A stretch of DNA of 60,768 nt. Source: Mariniphaga sp. (GTDB lineage: Bacteria; Bacteroidota; Bacteroidia; Bacteroidales; Prolixibacteraceae). Numbering within the stretch: the stretch's first letter is position 1; each line of letters starts with the position of its first letter. The stretch covers positions 1 to 60,768 of the forward strand of contig JAAFHB010000005.1 of NCBI GenBank assembly GCA_010906965.1. Reading direction: 5' to 3'. Below the pieces are notes generated by a model, which worked only from the letters and a program-made list of their open reading frames with translations, was not told the origin of the DNA and ran no database searches. Made by a program: the position numbers and the translations under genes. Positions 33,902-41,813 of the stretch are shown here, one piece after another.

Positions 33902-36358
33902 TCAGTCCTTAATTACATATGTGTTTGAAAAGGTGTCATGAAATCCCCTTTTATCATTTGAGAGAAATGTAAAAGCCTCAAATGGAATTAACCTTGAAGC
34001 TGTTCTAATGACCAATTGCCATACAGTTGGCTTAATTCCTAAATTATTAACTACCCGAGTTCCGGTGATATGTTTACCTAGAGTTTTCCCAAAAATTAAT
34101 TCTTGTGAAAAATATACGATGAATAATAATATCGGACCAACAAGGTAAGGATATTCAATTACAAAGTGAGCGAAATAAGCATTTCCACCCATGTAAAGAC
34201 CGATACAATAACTTGTTAAATATAAAAAAGTAATATCTATTAAAGCATTAAACAACCTCAATCTACGACTTGCTTTTATTAAGTCCGGGTTAAATATCAG
34301 AAAGTGATTTTGAATCTTTTCTGGCTCAATGCAAATGGGTTCAATTGGAAGAGTTTCCTCAACTAATAATTCATCAAAATCGACAAAATCATTAATTTCC
34401 TCTTTCTCAATATTCTTTGAAACTTTTTTAATGACAATATTTCGGTGGATTTTTTTGGTGGCAATAAAAATTGCCCAAATAATACTTAAAGTAAGTATTG
34501 CCAATATGGTTTCCTTGTAATCTTTAAAATCAATATTAGCTAAGAAACTAACCGGGCTTTGTCTTTTATCTATTTCCTTAATCCACTCTGAATTGATGGT
34601 TTTTAATGTTGTAATATCTTCATTCTTAGAGTATGATTTATTAAGCATCAGGAAAATCGGTTTGTTTTCAATTTTTGTAATTGTTGAAATTCCTGCAACT
34701 ATATAATCCTTTGAAATTTCATTGTCAACTGTGACATTATATTTTGATATTGCCCCATAACTTATTGAATTGTTACTTTCATAACAAATGCCAAATAGTT
34801 GCATTTTAAAATCCTGAACCTTTACATTCTCATTAATGTTTGAAAGGTTTTCAGATGCTATTTGCCCTGCTTCATCAGATAGTCGTTTAAATTCCTCGAC
34901 ATGCTTTTCTTTAAAACTTCTAATAAATTGTCTGTAATCTTTATTTCCAACATTTATGTTTTTAAAATTATTGTAGACTTCAACCAAAATGTATTTTTGA
35001 ACAAGATGGTCTTGATTCACGAGAAAGTTGGCATAATCTTCTTCACTGATATAATAGGCAAGCAGTGTATTAGTGTTTGGACATAATTTTTTTGCAGACT
35101 CAAGCAGAACACCCATTGTTTCATCAACTTTAATAAATCCGTTGGGAATAGGCAATGCAATGAAGGTGCCCCCTACTTTAATCTTATCAATTTGAAAATG
35201 TAAATTCGTAGAATCAACAGCAGCAACTTGTTTTTTTTGAATTTTCTCTTTTGGTTGAATTAATATCTCATTCCCTCCATTGGGGAACATTCCCCTTTTA
35301 AAAGAATCATACCCCATTGCTTTCAATTCAGGGTATCTTTTATCAAGACTTCCATACAATGCTCTAAGATTATTTTCATCCTTAATGTCATTTACAAAAC
35401 TATCAAACCCATGATCGTTAAACTCATGATTCTTTGCTAAAATAAGATTGTATATTAATTTAAATTTTCTTTCAGGTGGTGATGAAAGCCATTCATTAAC
35501 AAATACCTCGGGAGGAACAAAGTCTGTAAACTCTCGCAATTTTGATTTATCCACTTTTTCCACAACTGAATTTTCCCATGTTGGAATAGTGTCTGATTTC
35601 GCAGTGAAGTTGTCATTGTGCGATGGCAAAACTTTTGACAATTTTTGGCAATATTGCTTAATTGCCGCAAAAGCCTTTACATACCCTAACTCTCCGGCCT
35701 TGTTTAAATCTAAGCATCCACTTTCTTGTTGTCCTAATGCAGTAATTTTCAACAAACCTCTGTCGTAATAAACTACTGAATCTTTAGGGTCAATCTCTAA
35801 AGCTTTATAATAGTCAGCAAAAGCACCAGTATAATCTTTTAAGTTGCCCTTTGCAAAGCCTCGATTTCCATAGTAAGACCCTTCATTTGGTCCAAGCTCA
35901 ATAGCTTTAGTATAGTCAGAAATTGCTCCTCGATTGTCCTTGATATGGCTTTTGGCATTGCCCCTTAAATAATTGTAATCTGCATCCTTTGGGTCAAGTT
36001 CAATAGCTTTAGTAAAGTCGGAAATTGCTCCTCGATAGTCCTTGATATGGCTTTTGGCATTGCCCCGAAAGTAAAAAGCACCTGCATCTATGGGGTCAAT
36101 CTCTATTGATTTAGAAAAGTCGGAAATTGCACCAGAGAAATCTTCGAGATTGCTCTTGGAAGCACCTCTTAAGTAATGATAGGATGCCTTATTAGGGTCA
36201 AGTTCAATAGCTTTAGTAAAGTCGGAAATTGCACCAGAGTAATCTTTTATTTTATACTTCTCCCAGGCATAGTTGTAATACTCCTCCGCTGTTTGACTAT
36301 ATCCCGGGGAGGCAAATAAAATAAGGCAAATCAATAAAATTGAGCAAGTTGTTTTCAT
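33902..36358 (-). CDS. TPR and RDD domain membrane protein, element 1 cargo
   Basis: An 818-residue protein with an unusual layout: signal peptide (ends PGYSQT); five or more TPR units at about residues 24-225, several nearly identical (GAISDFTKAIELDP); an unknown soluble region at about 255-600; a membrane segment at about 618-638 (LAILTLSIIWAIFIATKKIH); and a C-terminal RDD domain at about 690-818 with RLFNALIDITFLYL, FGKTLGKHITGTRVV and RGFHDTFSNTYVI. RDD proteins are membrane proteins with transport or ion-related roles. The start is a clear ATG with a signal peptide. Function unknown. Confidence 0.75.
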   Translation of the reverse strand: MKTTCSILLICLILFASPGYSQTAEEYYNYAWEKYKIKDYSGAISDFTKAIELDPNKASYHYLRGASKSNLEDFSGAISDFSKSIEIDPIDAGAFYFRGNAKSHIKDYRGAISDFTKAIELDPKDADYNYLRGNAKSHIKDNRGAISDYTKAIELGPNEGSYYGNRGFAKGNLKDYTGAFADYYKALEIDPKDSVVYYDRGLLKITALGQQESGCLDLNKAGELGYVKAFAAIKQYCQKLSKVLPSHNDNFTAKSDTIPTWENSVVEKVDKSKLREFTDFVPPEVFVNEWLSSPPERKFKLIYNLILAKNHEFNDHGFDSFVNDIKDENNLRALYGSLDKRYPELKAMGYDSFKRGMFPNGGNEILIQPKEKIQKKQVAAVDSTNLHFQIDKIKVGGTFIALPIPNGFIKVDETMGVLLESAKKLCPNTNTLLAYYISEEDYANFLVNQDHLVQKYILVEVYNNFKNINVGNKDYRQFIRSFKEKHVEEFKRLSDEAGQIASENLSNINENVKVQDFKMQLFGICYESNNSISYGAISKYNVTVDNEISKDYIVAGISTITKIENKPIFLMLNKSYSKNEDITTLKTINSEWIKEIDKRQSPVSFLANIDFKDYKETILAILTLSIIWAIFIATKKIHRNIVIKKVSKNIEKEEINDFVDFDELLVEETLPIEPICIEPEKIQNHFLIFNPDLIKASRRLRLFNALIDITFLYLTSYCIGLYMGGNAYFAHFVIEYPYLVGPILLFIVYFSQELIFGKTLGKHITGTRVVNNLGIKPTVWQLVIRTASRLIPFEAFTFLSNDKRGFHDTFSNTYVIKD

Positions 36359-36949
36359 TGTCTTAGGATAGGAGAAATTAAGTGTTTCAAATGTACTAAA
36401 ATAGATTTATGATTATCAAATTAAAACCCTGAATTAATTGACAATATTTTTTTGTTGCTTTCCTGATTTTATCCTACACAACTTTCAAAATTACTGTGTG
36501 TTAAGAGGATTACCATCTTGATTCCAAAGAGAAAACGATTTGTTCAGACAGTGCCTCCCCTTCGCCTGTATCAGTCCTATATTACTTCTGTTTTATTTGT
36601 TTCAATCACTGTATCACTGCCAAAAATATGAGTTTCATAAACCCTTCCATCATTTCAAAACTCATAGACGTAATGAAGTGCTTCAAACCTCCTAAACGAC
36701 TATTTTACTGTTTATTAAAATATAATATTGATTTCATAGTTATTTCATAAATATACCCTGCATAGTGAGCAAGTGTACTGTTATACCTCATTCAATACCT
36801 TTTTTAAAGTGTCCGATTTCTCCGGTTTTAATAGATTATACCTGAAAATGATTTCCCGGTTTAATCTGATTTTATCTTCCGGGGATCGGTTGCCGGATCG
36901 GTAAATTTGATAATTCAGAAAACTAATCTTTAAGTGCAGAAGTCTGATT
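36359..36949. other. 590-bp AT-rich gap in element 1
   Basis: There is no gene-like ORF on either strand. The stretch separates the replication gene's 3' end from the cargo start and should hold the cargo promoter. GGATCGGTTGCCGGATCGGT (direct GGATCGGT repeats, 36883-36902) is the only GC-rich spot and could be a replication or transfer site, but nothing proves it. Confidence 0.4.
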
Positions 36950-37894
36950 TCATGATTTCAGGGCTTCTGCCAGTTGTTCGGAAATATCAAACTCACTGTT
37001 TTCTGAAGAATGTACTTTTGTGAGCATTGTTTTAATTTGCTTCCTTCGGGCTTTCTTATCTTCTGAAGATAAAACTTCATCCGGTATTGTTCTGATATAA
37101 TTATGGATCAAATTCTTCAGGTCTTTGCCTTCATTCATTGCCATTTCAGCCAATGCCAGCAGAATGATGTTACCCGAAGATAAATCTTTCTTTGTTGAGG
37201 GTATTTCAATAGATTTCATTTTTTTAATTCTTTGATATTGATTGTATAAGTCAGCTTTCAGGATCTTTTCAAAGGAAGGAAGCAGTATATCAGACAAGAT
37301 TAAGCCCCTGCCATTGTTGAGGCTGATATGTGGCTTCTTATATTGTACTTCAAACTTAGTTAAGTAGTCCTTCGGATCCCAGCCAGCCTGTTTGATGATT
37401 TCTTTCATTATAAGCCCTTGTTTGTGTTCTATATTTATTCCGGCATTATACAGCTTCATTGAAACTAAACTGTCATTGAAGTACCGGATATTGCCCCGGT
37501 CTTTGCTTCTTTGATCCATTGTTAAGCTATTGCCAGCCAAATGTCCTTCGATGATCCTCTGTGGCTTTGAATCAAGTTTCATGATCTTCCCAAACTCAAA
37601 CTTTTCGATATAACTATCAAATAGTACTATCTGAAGAAGTCCTTCAGTGTGCTTAATGGCATCTGTAAAGTTCTGTTTATTCCAAGTGAAATTATGCCCC
37701 TGTATGAAATACAAAGGGCTTCCTTTGAGCTTAATGTTGTTTTGCTGTGGATTGTATTGTATCTCCATCATTCGGCACCCTTTTACAAAGTATTTCTGTA
37801 CTCCCGAAGAGTAATCAGCTTCATGTTGCAAGTGTGCCAGATTCAGCTTATCTTTGCTTTCAAGATGTTTGGTTATCTCAATATGATCAATCAT
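36950..37894 (-). CDS. Putative replication initiation protein (gene II/plasmid Rep-like)
   Basis: A 314-residue protein starting MIDHIEITKHL, set here to the second in-frame ATG because that one carries the 13-mer start region shared by this element. Segments IKLKGSPLYFIQGHNF, SMKLYNAGINIEHK and LTKFEVQYKKPH resemble the beta-strand core of phage/plasmid replication proteins of the filamentous-phage gene II/X and Rep_trans type, which nick one strand with a tyrosine. The catalytic residues could not be fixed by eye. A strong hairpin precedes the start. Confidence 0.5.
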   Translation of the reverse strand: MIDHIEITKHLESKDKLNLAHLQHEADYSSGVQKYFVKGCRMMEIQYNPQQNNIKLKGSPLYFIQGHNFTWNKQNFTDAIKHTEGLLQIVLFDSYIEKFEFGKIMKLDSKPQRIIEGHLAGNSLTMDQRSKDRGNIRYFNDSLVSMKLYNAGINIEHKQGLIMKEIIKQAGWDPKDYLTKFEVQYKKPHISLNNGRGLILSDILLPSFEKILKADLYNQYQRIKKMKSIEIPSTKKDLSSGNIILLALAEMAMNEGKDLKNLIHNYIRTIPDEVLSSEDKKARRKQIKTMLTKVHSSENSEFDISEQLAEALKS

Positions 37895-37904
37895 TTTAAT
37901 ATCC
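37892..37904 (-). promoter_or_regulatory. Shared start-region 13-mer, replication gene
   Basis: GGATATTAAAATG on the minus strand, with the last three bases forming the start codon. The same 13-mer is at 38419, 39939 and 41438. Confidence 0.6.
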
Positions 37905-37908
37905 AAAA

Positions 37909-37942
37909 GAAAGGGGCTGTCTGTGAAGAATCGCCCCTTTTC
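37909..37942 (-). promoter_or_regulatory. Stem-loop just upstream of the replication gene
   Basis: AAAGGGGC pairs with GCCCCTTT (8 bp or more, 15-base loop) in the 53-bp gap before the replication gene. The right arm runs into TTTCTTTTGGATATTAAAATG, so it could act as an attenuator or control translation of the replication protein. Confidence 0.5.
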
Positions 37943-37947
37943 TGTTT

Positions 37948-38421
37948 TTAATTAATGCACTTGTATAAATACTCCATTATCATTTCCAGATCCATCACAC
38001 CACCGGGGAAGTAATCTATTTTGATTTCCTTCCAATCGGATCCTGTTTTTTGTAATACGACAAGATCCCCTATATCCGAATCCCTGTCAATCTTTCCCAT
38101 ATTGTTTGATATTCCGATGGTGCCATAACCAATAAAGGAAGGAAAGGATGGCATTTGCCAGATATTAGTTCTCATTTGAAATGGCTTGAATTGTTTCAAT
38201 GGGGAAGATTCACATTTTTTGAATGCTCCAAGTATTTGCCCGATAACTTTGTGCTGAAGATTTCTTCCTTTGTGGGCTGTGTCAGTCATTTCTTCCCTGC
38301 TGATTGAAAGTCTGTCAGCTAAAATTCTGGTACCTGAATACCAATAATACGAAGTAGATCTTTCCGGCTTCAATTGATAGATTGCTGTCTGCTGGATTGC
38401 TTCAATAAATTGATTTGTCAT
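37948..38421 (-). CDS. Hypothetical element 1 core protein (157 aa)
   Basis: I do not recognise this protein. It is soluble, begins MTNQFIEAIQQTAIYQL, and has GTRILADRLSISREEM (possibly helix-turn-helix-like) and a later SFIGYGTIGISNNMGKID segment. The start codon carries the shared 13-mer preceded by GGA. It lies 21 bp after the helix-turn-helix gene and ahead of the replication gene, so a replication-related role is likely. Confidence 0.6.
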   Translation of the reverse strand: MTNQFIEAIQQTAIYQLKPERSTSYYWYSGTRILADRLSISREEMTDTAHKGRNLQHKVIGQILGAFKKCESSPLKQFKPFQMRTNIWQMPSFPSFIGYGTIGISNNMGKIDRDSDIGDLVVLQKTGSDWKEIKIDYFPGGVMDLEMIMEYLYKCIN

Positions 38422-38431
38422 TTTAATATCC
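38419..38431 (-). promoter_or_regulatory. Shared start-region 13-mer, 157-aa protein
   Basis: GGATATTAAAATG with the start codon at its 3' end; second of four copies in element 1. Confidence 0.6.
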
Positions 38432-38442
38432 TCCTTTTTTTT

Positions 38443-38748
38443 TTATTGTTTAGATTCGATGTAATGGTCTTTCATAAACTTTTCAAGATCAGCCCTTCGG
38501 ACAAAGATTTTAGACCCGATTTGAGAAAAAGGAATAATTCTTTTGTCCCGGTATGTTTGCCATGTCTTTTGGCTGATTCCAAGTTGTTTGGGGATTTTGA
38601 CTGATTCAATCCATTGTGAATTGATCTCTTTTTCACTTTTAGCCTGAAGGATTGCTTCAAGTTTCTTCATTCCGGCTTCCAATTTGTCAAGGAATGATTG
38701 TGGCACTACTGCCATTGTTAAACTTGTTTCTGTCTGTTGCATAAGCAT
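38443..38748 (-). CDS. Helix-turn-helix protein (excisionase/MerR-like, HTH_17)
   Basis: A 101-residue protein whose C-terminal half (about residues 45-95) is a winged-helix DNA-binding domain: KIPKQLGISQKTWQTYRDKRIIPFSQIGSKIFVRRADLEKFM. This form is common in Bacteroidota mobile elements next to integrase and replication genes, where it acts as an excisionase or transcription factor. Confidence 0.82.
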   Translation of the reverse strand: MLMQQTETSLTMAVVPQSFLDKLEAGMKKLEAILQAKSEKEINSQWIESVKIPKQLGISQKTWQTYRDKRIIPFSQIGSKIFVRRADLEKFMKDHYIESKQ

Positions 38749-38927
38749 TAATTTTTAAAATTGATTTAATTGTTTATAATTAATTTTACAATAATAAACA
38801 AATGTAATCAACTGTATATCAATACTGATGAAATACAATAGGACAAAGTAAAGCCCCATTATATTTCATTTTTGAAATACAATAGGGCATTGTAAGAGGG
38901 TATTTTATTTCAGTCTTATTTTGGAGC

Positions 38928-39941
38928 TTAAGGAACCATTTTGAATTTCAATTTACAAAATTTTGATATTCTATCTTCCTTAATTCGAGCCGGATCAATT
39001 TCACCCATATAGAAGGGATCTTTTGCTTGTTGTAATAAGGTTCTGATATATTTTTCTGGGGTTGTTGAATTTGAAACATTCATTGAATAATCCTTAATCA
39101 ATCCGAAGAAGGATAAACAATCATGGATGAATCTATAATCTTTATTTTCCAAATTTATTTCTTCAATATCGACTATATCTTTTTGATTCAAGAATATATC
39201 AACTCTTTTTAATGTTACCAAATCATTTGCCAGTTTTTCAATATCTCTATTTTTTGGTTTCGCACCAGCTTTCCTTTTGCAAGAAAAGTGTTTTTCTTTC
39301 ATGTTTTTAAGAGATTCCAAATTGACTTCTCTTTCTATGAGAACAGAATCAAGATAATCCCTTTTTATATGTTCATAATCGATTTCATAATCTTCCGCAT
39401 CCTTACCAAAATAATGTTTGTGTTGTATAATCAATTCTTCAACCAAATCTTGATCCAAATCTTTTATATCTTTCCCTTTTAATACTTCTAATTCTTCATC
39501 GGTTGGCATATCACTTTTGAATCCATTATCAATATATTCTTTCATTATTAATTCGATAATAGGTTCAATTATGTTGGAATTATTGATTGTATAACTCTCT
39601 TTTGATTTATGGAAGGTTAAGGTTAACCTATTTCCTTTCTTTTCATCTAAAAGGAAAATCAGAACTTTTGTAAGATCTTTTTGATGATTAACACAATCTT
39701 TATGATCTTGACTATTCAGGTCATACGTAGATTTTGTAATTTGAAGATTACGTATATAGGGTAGAAGCAACATTGTATATTCCTCCATATCATGCTTATA
39801 CATTAATTTTCTAAATGCCTCTAAATCTATTCCTTTCTCAATATCGGCAGCTTCTTCTGGTAGTTTCCATTTTTTAATTTGGTCATCTGTTGCCCTAGTA
39901 CAAGCACAAAATTTTCTTCGAGTTTTTTCTGATGAGTTCAT
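38928..39941 (-). CDS. Hypothetical element 1 core protein (337 aa)
   Basis: A lysine- and glutamate-rich soluble protein starting MNSSEKTRRKFCACTRATDD. I recognise no family. The ORF can start 16 codons earlier, but the ATG at 39941 carries the shared 13-mer. It follows the integrase gene by 93 bp. The protein is predicted all-alpha in feel, with charged helices at about residues 130-260. Confidence 0.6.
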   Translation of the reverse strand: MNSSEKTRRKFCACTRATDDQIKKWKLPEEAADIEKGIDLEAFRKLMYKHDMEEYTMLLLPYIRNLQITKSTYDLNSQDHKDCVNHQKDLTKVLIFLLDEKKGNRLTLTFHKSKESYTINNSNIIEPIIELIMKEYIDNGFKSDMPTDEELEVLKGKDIKDLDQDLVEELIIQHKHYFGKDAEDYEIDYEHIKRDYLDSVLIEREVNLESLKNMKEKHFSCKRKAGAKPKNRDIEKLANDLVTLKRVDIFLNQKDIVDIEEINLENKDYRFIHDCLSFFGLIKDYSMNVSNSTTPEKYIRTLLQQAKDPFYMGEIDPARIKEDRISKFCKLKFKMVP

Positions 39942-39951
39942 TTTAATATCC
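39939..39951 (-). promoter_or_regulatory. Shared start-region 13-mer, 337-aa protein
   Basis: GGATATTAAAATG with the start codon at its 3' end; third of four copies. Confidence 0.6.
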
Positions 39952-40034
39952 ATTATTTTGTTGTTGGTTGTGATTAAATTGAGATACATAAAAGGGAAGA
40001 AATCTTCCCCATTTTGATTGTATAAAGAGGGTAA

Positions 40035-41429
40035 CTACTTTTTCAGATCCCGAAGAAGGGCTTCAAGTTGTGACGGATCCATTTTGTCCAGCAGTGCTTT
40101 TAGTTCTTGTTTCGGTTCTTCCTTCTCCCCAAATATTGAAGCCATTACACTATCGGTTTCTTCGGTTTCAAAATTTCCCATGTATGCTTCAGTGATTTTG
40201 ATGTTTGAATGTCCCAGCAGGTTCTTCAGGTGATTATTGTCCACTTTGTTATCCTTTGCGATTTTTGCAAATGAATGTCTTGATATATGGAAAGTAATAT
40301 TCTTCTCAATCCCTGCCTTTGTAGCTATCTTCTTCAGGTTCTTGTTAATCAATGCATTCTTACTGCCTACATTATTACTGAGCTTTACAATTAATTCAGG
40401 TGGCAAAGTTGCCTTCTGTTCTTCTGTGATTGCTTTTGCAAATGGTGCTTCATTATCCAGCAAAGGGAAAATATAATCTGTCGGATTGCTTCCATCTTTA
40501 AAATAGTGTTGTAGTATGGCAGTTGCTTTTTGATGCAATTTTATATTCCTGTCTTTCTTTGTCTTTGCCATACGATATTCAAGCCTTCCTTCTGAAGTGA
40601 TATTGCACCACCGAAGCTGAATCAAGTCACCTGCCCGAATGCCAGCCAGATAGAACGAAAATAGGAAGTAGTTCTTGCAATGCCAGATCAAACTTCCTTC
40701 AGGCAAAACAAGTTCTTCAATCAGCCTTATTTCGGCTTCATTCAGTTTCTCTTTGACTGTACTGGTTGCTGATTCATATTTGTAGCCTAAAAAGGGATTC
40801 ATTTCAGGCTTCATTATTTTCTCTACTTCAATAGCCCTGTTAATTAAGGTTTTGAAGATAATAAGATTCAAAACAATAGTTGAGGGGTGCAAAGTTGCTT
40901 CGGGATTTCTTTCATTGTGCAATGAATGAAGATAGGATTCAAATTTCGATAAAAAGGAGGTTGTTATTTCGGATAAAAGAAGGTCTTTTTTCTTGCTTTT
41001 TTCCAGATATCCTTCAAGTTTATTAATGAATCCATTGTATTTCTTATAGTTTCGATATCCCCCTTCATTGAATATATCTTTAGTCCTTTGCTTCACAAAC
41101 TCAATAAAGGAAGAAGAGGTTTCAGATTCATTGATTTTGGATTTAATTAATTCTTTGGAAGCCAGTCCTTCGCCCTTTAGTTCCCTGAATGCTTTTTTTG
41201 CCTCTTCAATTTCTTTTTCAAGTGCCTCATTCCAGACTTTGAAATTTGATTCAGTTGTTCGGATCCAGTTCCCTTGTTTAGCTTTGGGATTAAAGTGATC
41301 TTTGTTGTTTACTTCAATGGTGGTTTTTCTCCGAATGTGCTTCCTGTTTTGAGTAATCCGAAGAAGAATTGAATAAGTGTTTTTTCTGGTAGCCTTTTTG
41401 TTTAGCTCCAAATTGAATGTAGTTCCCAT
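40035..41429 (-). CDS. Tyrosine site-specific integrase of element 1
   Basis: A 464-residue tyrosine recombinase: N-terminal arm-binding domain (to about 90), SAM-like core-binding domain (about 105-215), and catalytic domain with AGIRAGDLIQLRW (Arg I), a beta-strand lysine region, HISRHSFAKIAKD (His-x-x-Arg), LGHSNIKITEAYMGN (His and the tyrosine nucleophile). It reads inward from the right att. The shared 13-mer ATG at 41438-41440 lies out of frame, 10 bases before the integrase ATG, and opens a 12-codon upstream ORF overlapping it. Confidence 0.95.
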   Translation of the reverse strand: MGTTFNLELNKKATRKNTYSILLRITQNRKHIRRKTTIEVNNKDHFNPKAKQGNWIRTTESNFKVWNEALEKEIEEAKKAFRELKGEGLASKELIKSKINESETSSSFIEFVKQRTKDIFNEGGYRNYKKYNGFINKLEGYLEKSKKKDLLLSEITTSFLSKFESYLHSLHNERNPEATLHPSTIVLNLIIFKTLINRAIEVEKIMKPEMNPFLGYKYESATSTVKEKLNEAEIRLIEELVLPEGSLIWHCKNYFLFSFYLAGIRAGDLIQLRWCNITSEGRLEYRMAKTKKDRNIKLHQKATAILQHYFKDGSNPTDYIFPLLDNEAPFAKAITEEQKATLPPELIVKLSNNVGSKNALINKNLKKIATKAGIEKNITFHISRHSFAKIAKDNKVDNNHLKNLLGHSNIKITEAYMGNFETEETDSVMASIFGEKEEPKQELKALLDKMDPSQLEALLRDLKK

Positions 41430-41437
41430 AAATGCTT

Positions 41438-41450
41438 CATTTTAATATCC
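41438..41450 (-). promoter_or_regulatory. Shared start-region 13-mer upstream of the integrase
   Basis: GGATATTAAAATG; here its ATG opens the short ORF MKHLWELHSIWS, which overlaps the integrase start in another frame. This suggests translational control of the integrase by a leader peptide. Confidence 0.55.
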
Positions 41451-41475
41451 GGTATCAAAGATAAGAATATTTTGT

Positions 41476-41499
41476 TTACTGAAACAATCTACTGAAACA
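41476..41499 (+). repeat. Candidate integrase arm sites, right end of element 1
   Basis: TTACTGAAACA at 41476 and CTACTGAAACA at 41489, in the same direction as the pair at the left end; both pairs are also preceded by TTTTG. Confidence 0.62.
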
Positions 41500-41615
41500 T
41501 TTTTGTTATTTCATTACATTTAATTACTTTTGGCATGTACTTGTAAAACTGTTATTTGTGCTTTTATCAATGGTTTACAAGCTAAATTTAAACTATTGAA
41601 AACTATATTTAGTAG

Positions 41616-41633
41616 TCCCGCCCCGGGTACTTA
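41616..41633 (+). repeat. att site 2, junction of elements 1 and 2
   Basis: TCCCGCCCCGGGTACTTA, identical to att site 1 over 18 bases and to att site 3 over 14. It forms the right end of element 1 and the left end of element 2. Confidence 0.92.
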
Positions 41634-41673
41634 AAAACCGCTTAACTAATTGATAGTTAAGCGGTTTTCTTTT
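41634..41673 (+). terminator. Hairpin terminator just inside element 2
   Basis: A 14-bp perfect stem: AAAACCGCTTAACT with AGTTAAGCGGTTTT, 7-base loop, then CTTTTT. It starts directly after the att repeat, in the same relative place as the other two att-linked terminators but with an unrelated sequence. Confidence 0.88.
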
Positions 41674-41675
41674 TA

Positions 41676-41702
41676 TAGGGGAAGTCTTGGGGAATATTTT
41701 TG
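41676..41702 (+). repeat. Candidate integrase arm sites, left end of element 2
   Basis: TAGGGGAAG followed by TTGGGGAATATTTTTG. A closely similar pair in the same direction is at 55397-55423 near the integrase start. Confidence 0.55.
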
Positions 41703-41734
41703 TTTTTCATCATATTTCAGCTTCAAAAACAACT

Positions 41735-41764
41735 AAAAAAAGACCACCCATTAAGGTGGCCTTT
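41735..41764 (-). terminator. Terminator closing the minus-strand operon of element 2
   Basis: On the minus strand GGCCACC, TTAAT, GGGTGGTC form a stem-loop followed by seven T residues. It lies about 50 bp after the last gene. Confidence 0.82.
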
Positions 41765-41813
41765 CAATCAAAAATCAAAAAATAGAGAATCAAAAATAAT
41801 GATAAAAAAACTT

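Larger units (their letters stand above)
32581..41631. mobile_element. Integrated element 1 (about 9 kb) in tRNA-Leu
   Basis: The element is bounded by the 18-bp att repeats. Its tyrosine integrase gene stands at the right end and reads inward. All genes are on the minus strand: integrase, an unknown 333-residue protein, a helix-turn-helix protein, an unknown 157-residue protein, a gene II-like replication protein, then a three-gene membrane cargo. TTACTGAAACA repeats lie just inside both ends. No relaxase, capsid or transposase is visible, so it looks like an integrative replicating element or satellite mobilised by another system. Confidence 0.82.

Noticed and set aside
36950..37894. Relaxase or mobilisation protein
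   Set aside because: No HUH relaxase motif or accessory mob gene could be seen; the segments fit a gene II-like replication protein better.
32581..41631. Filamentous prophage
   Set aside because: There is a gene II-like protein, but no Zot-type ATPase and no small coat-protein series; the cargo membrane proteins are too large.
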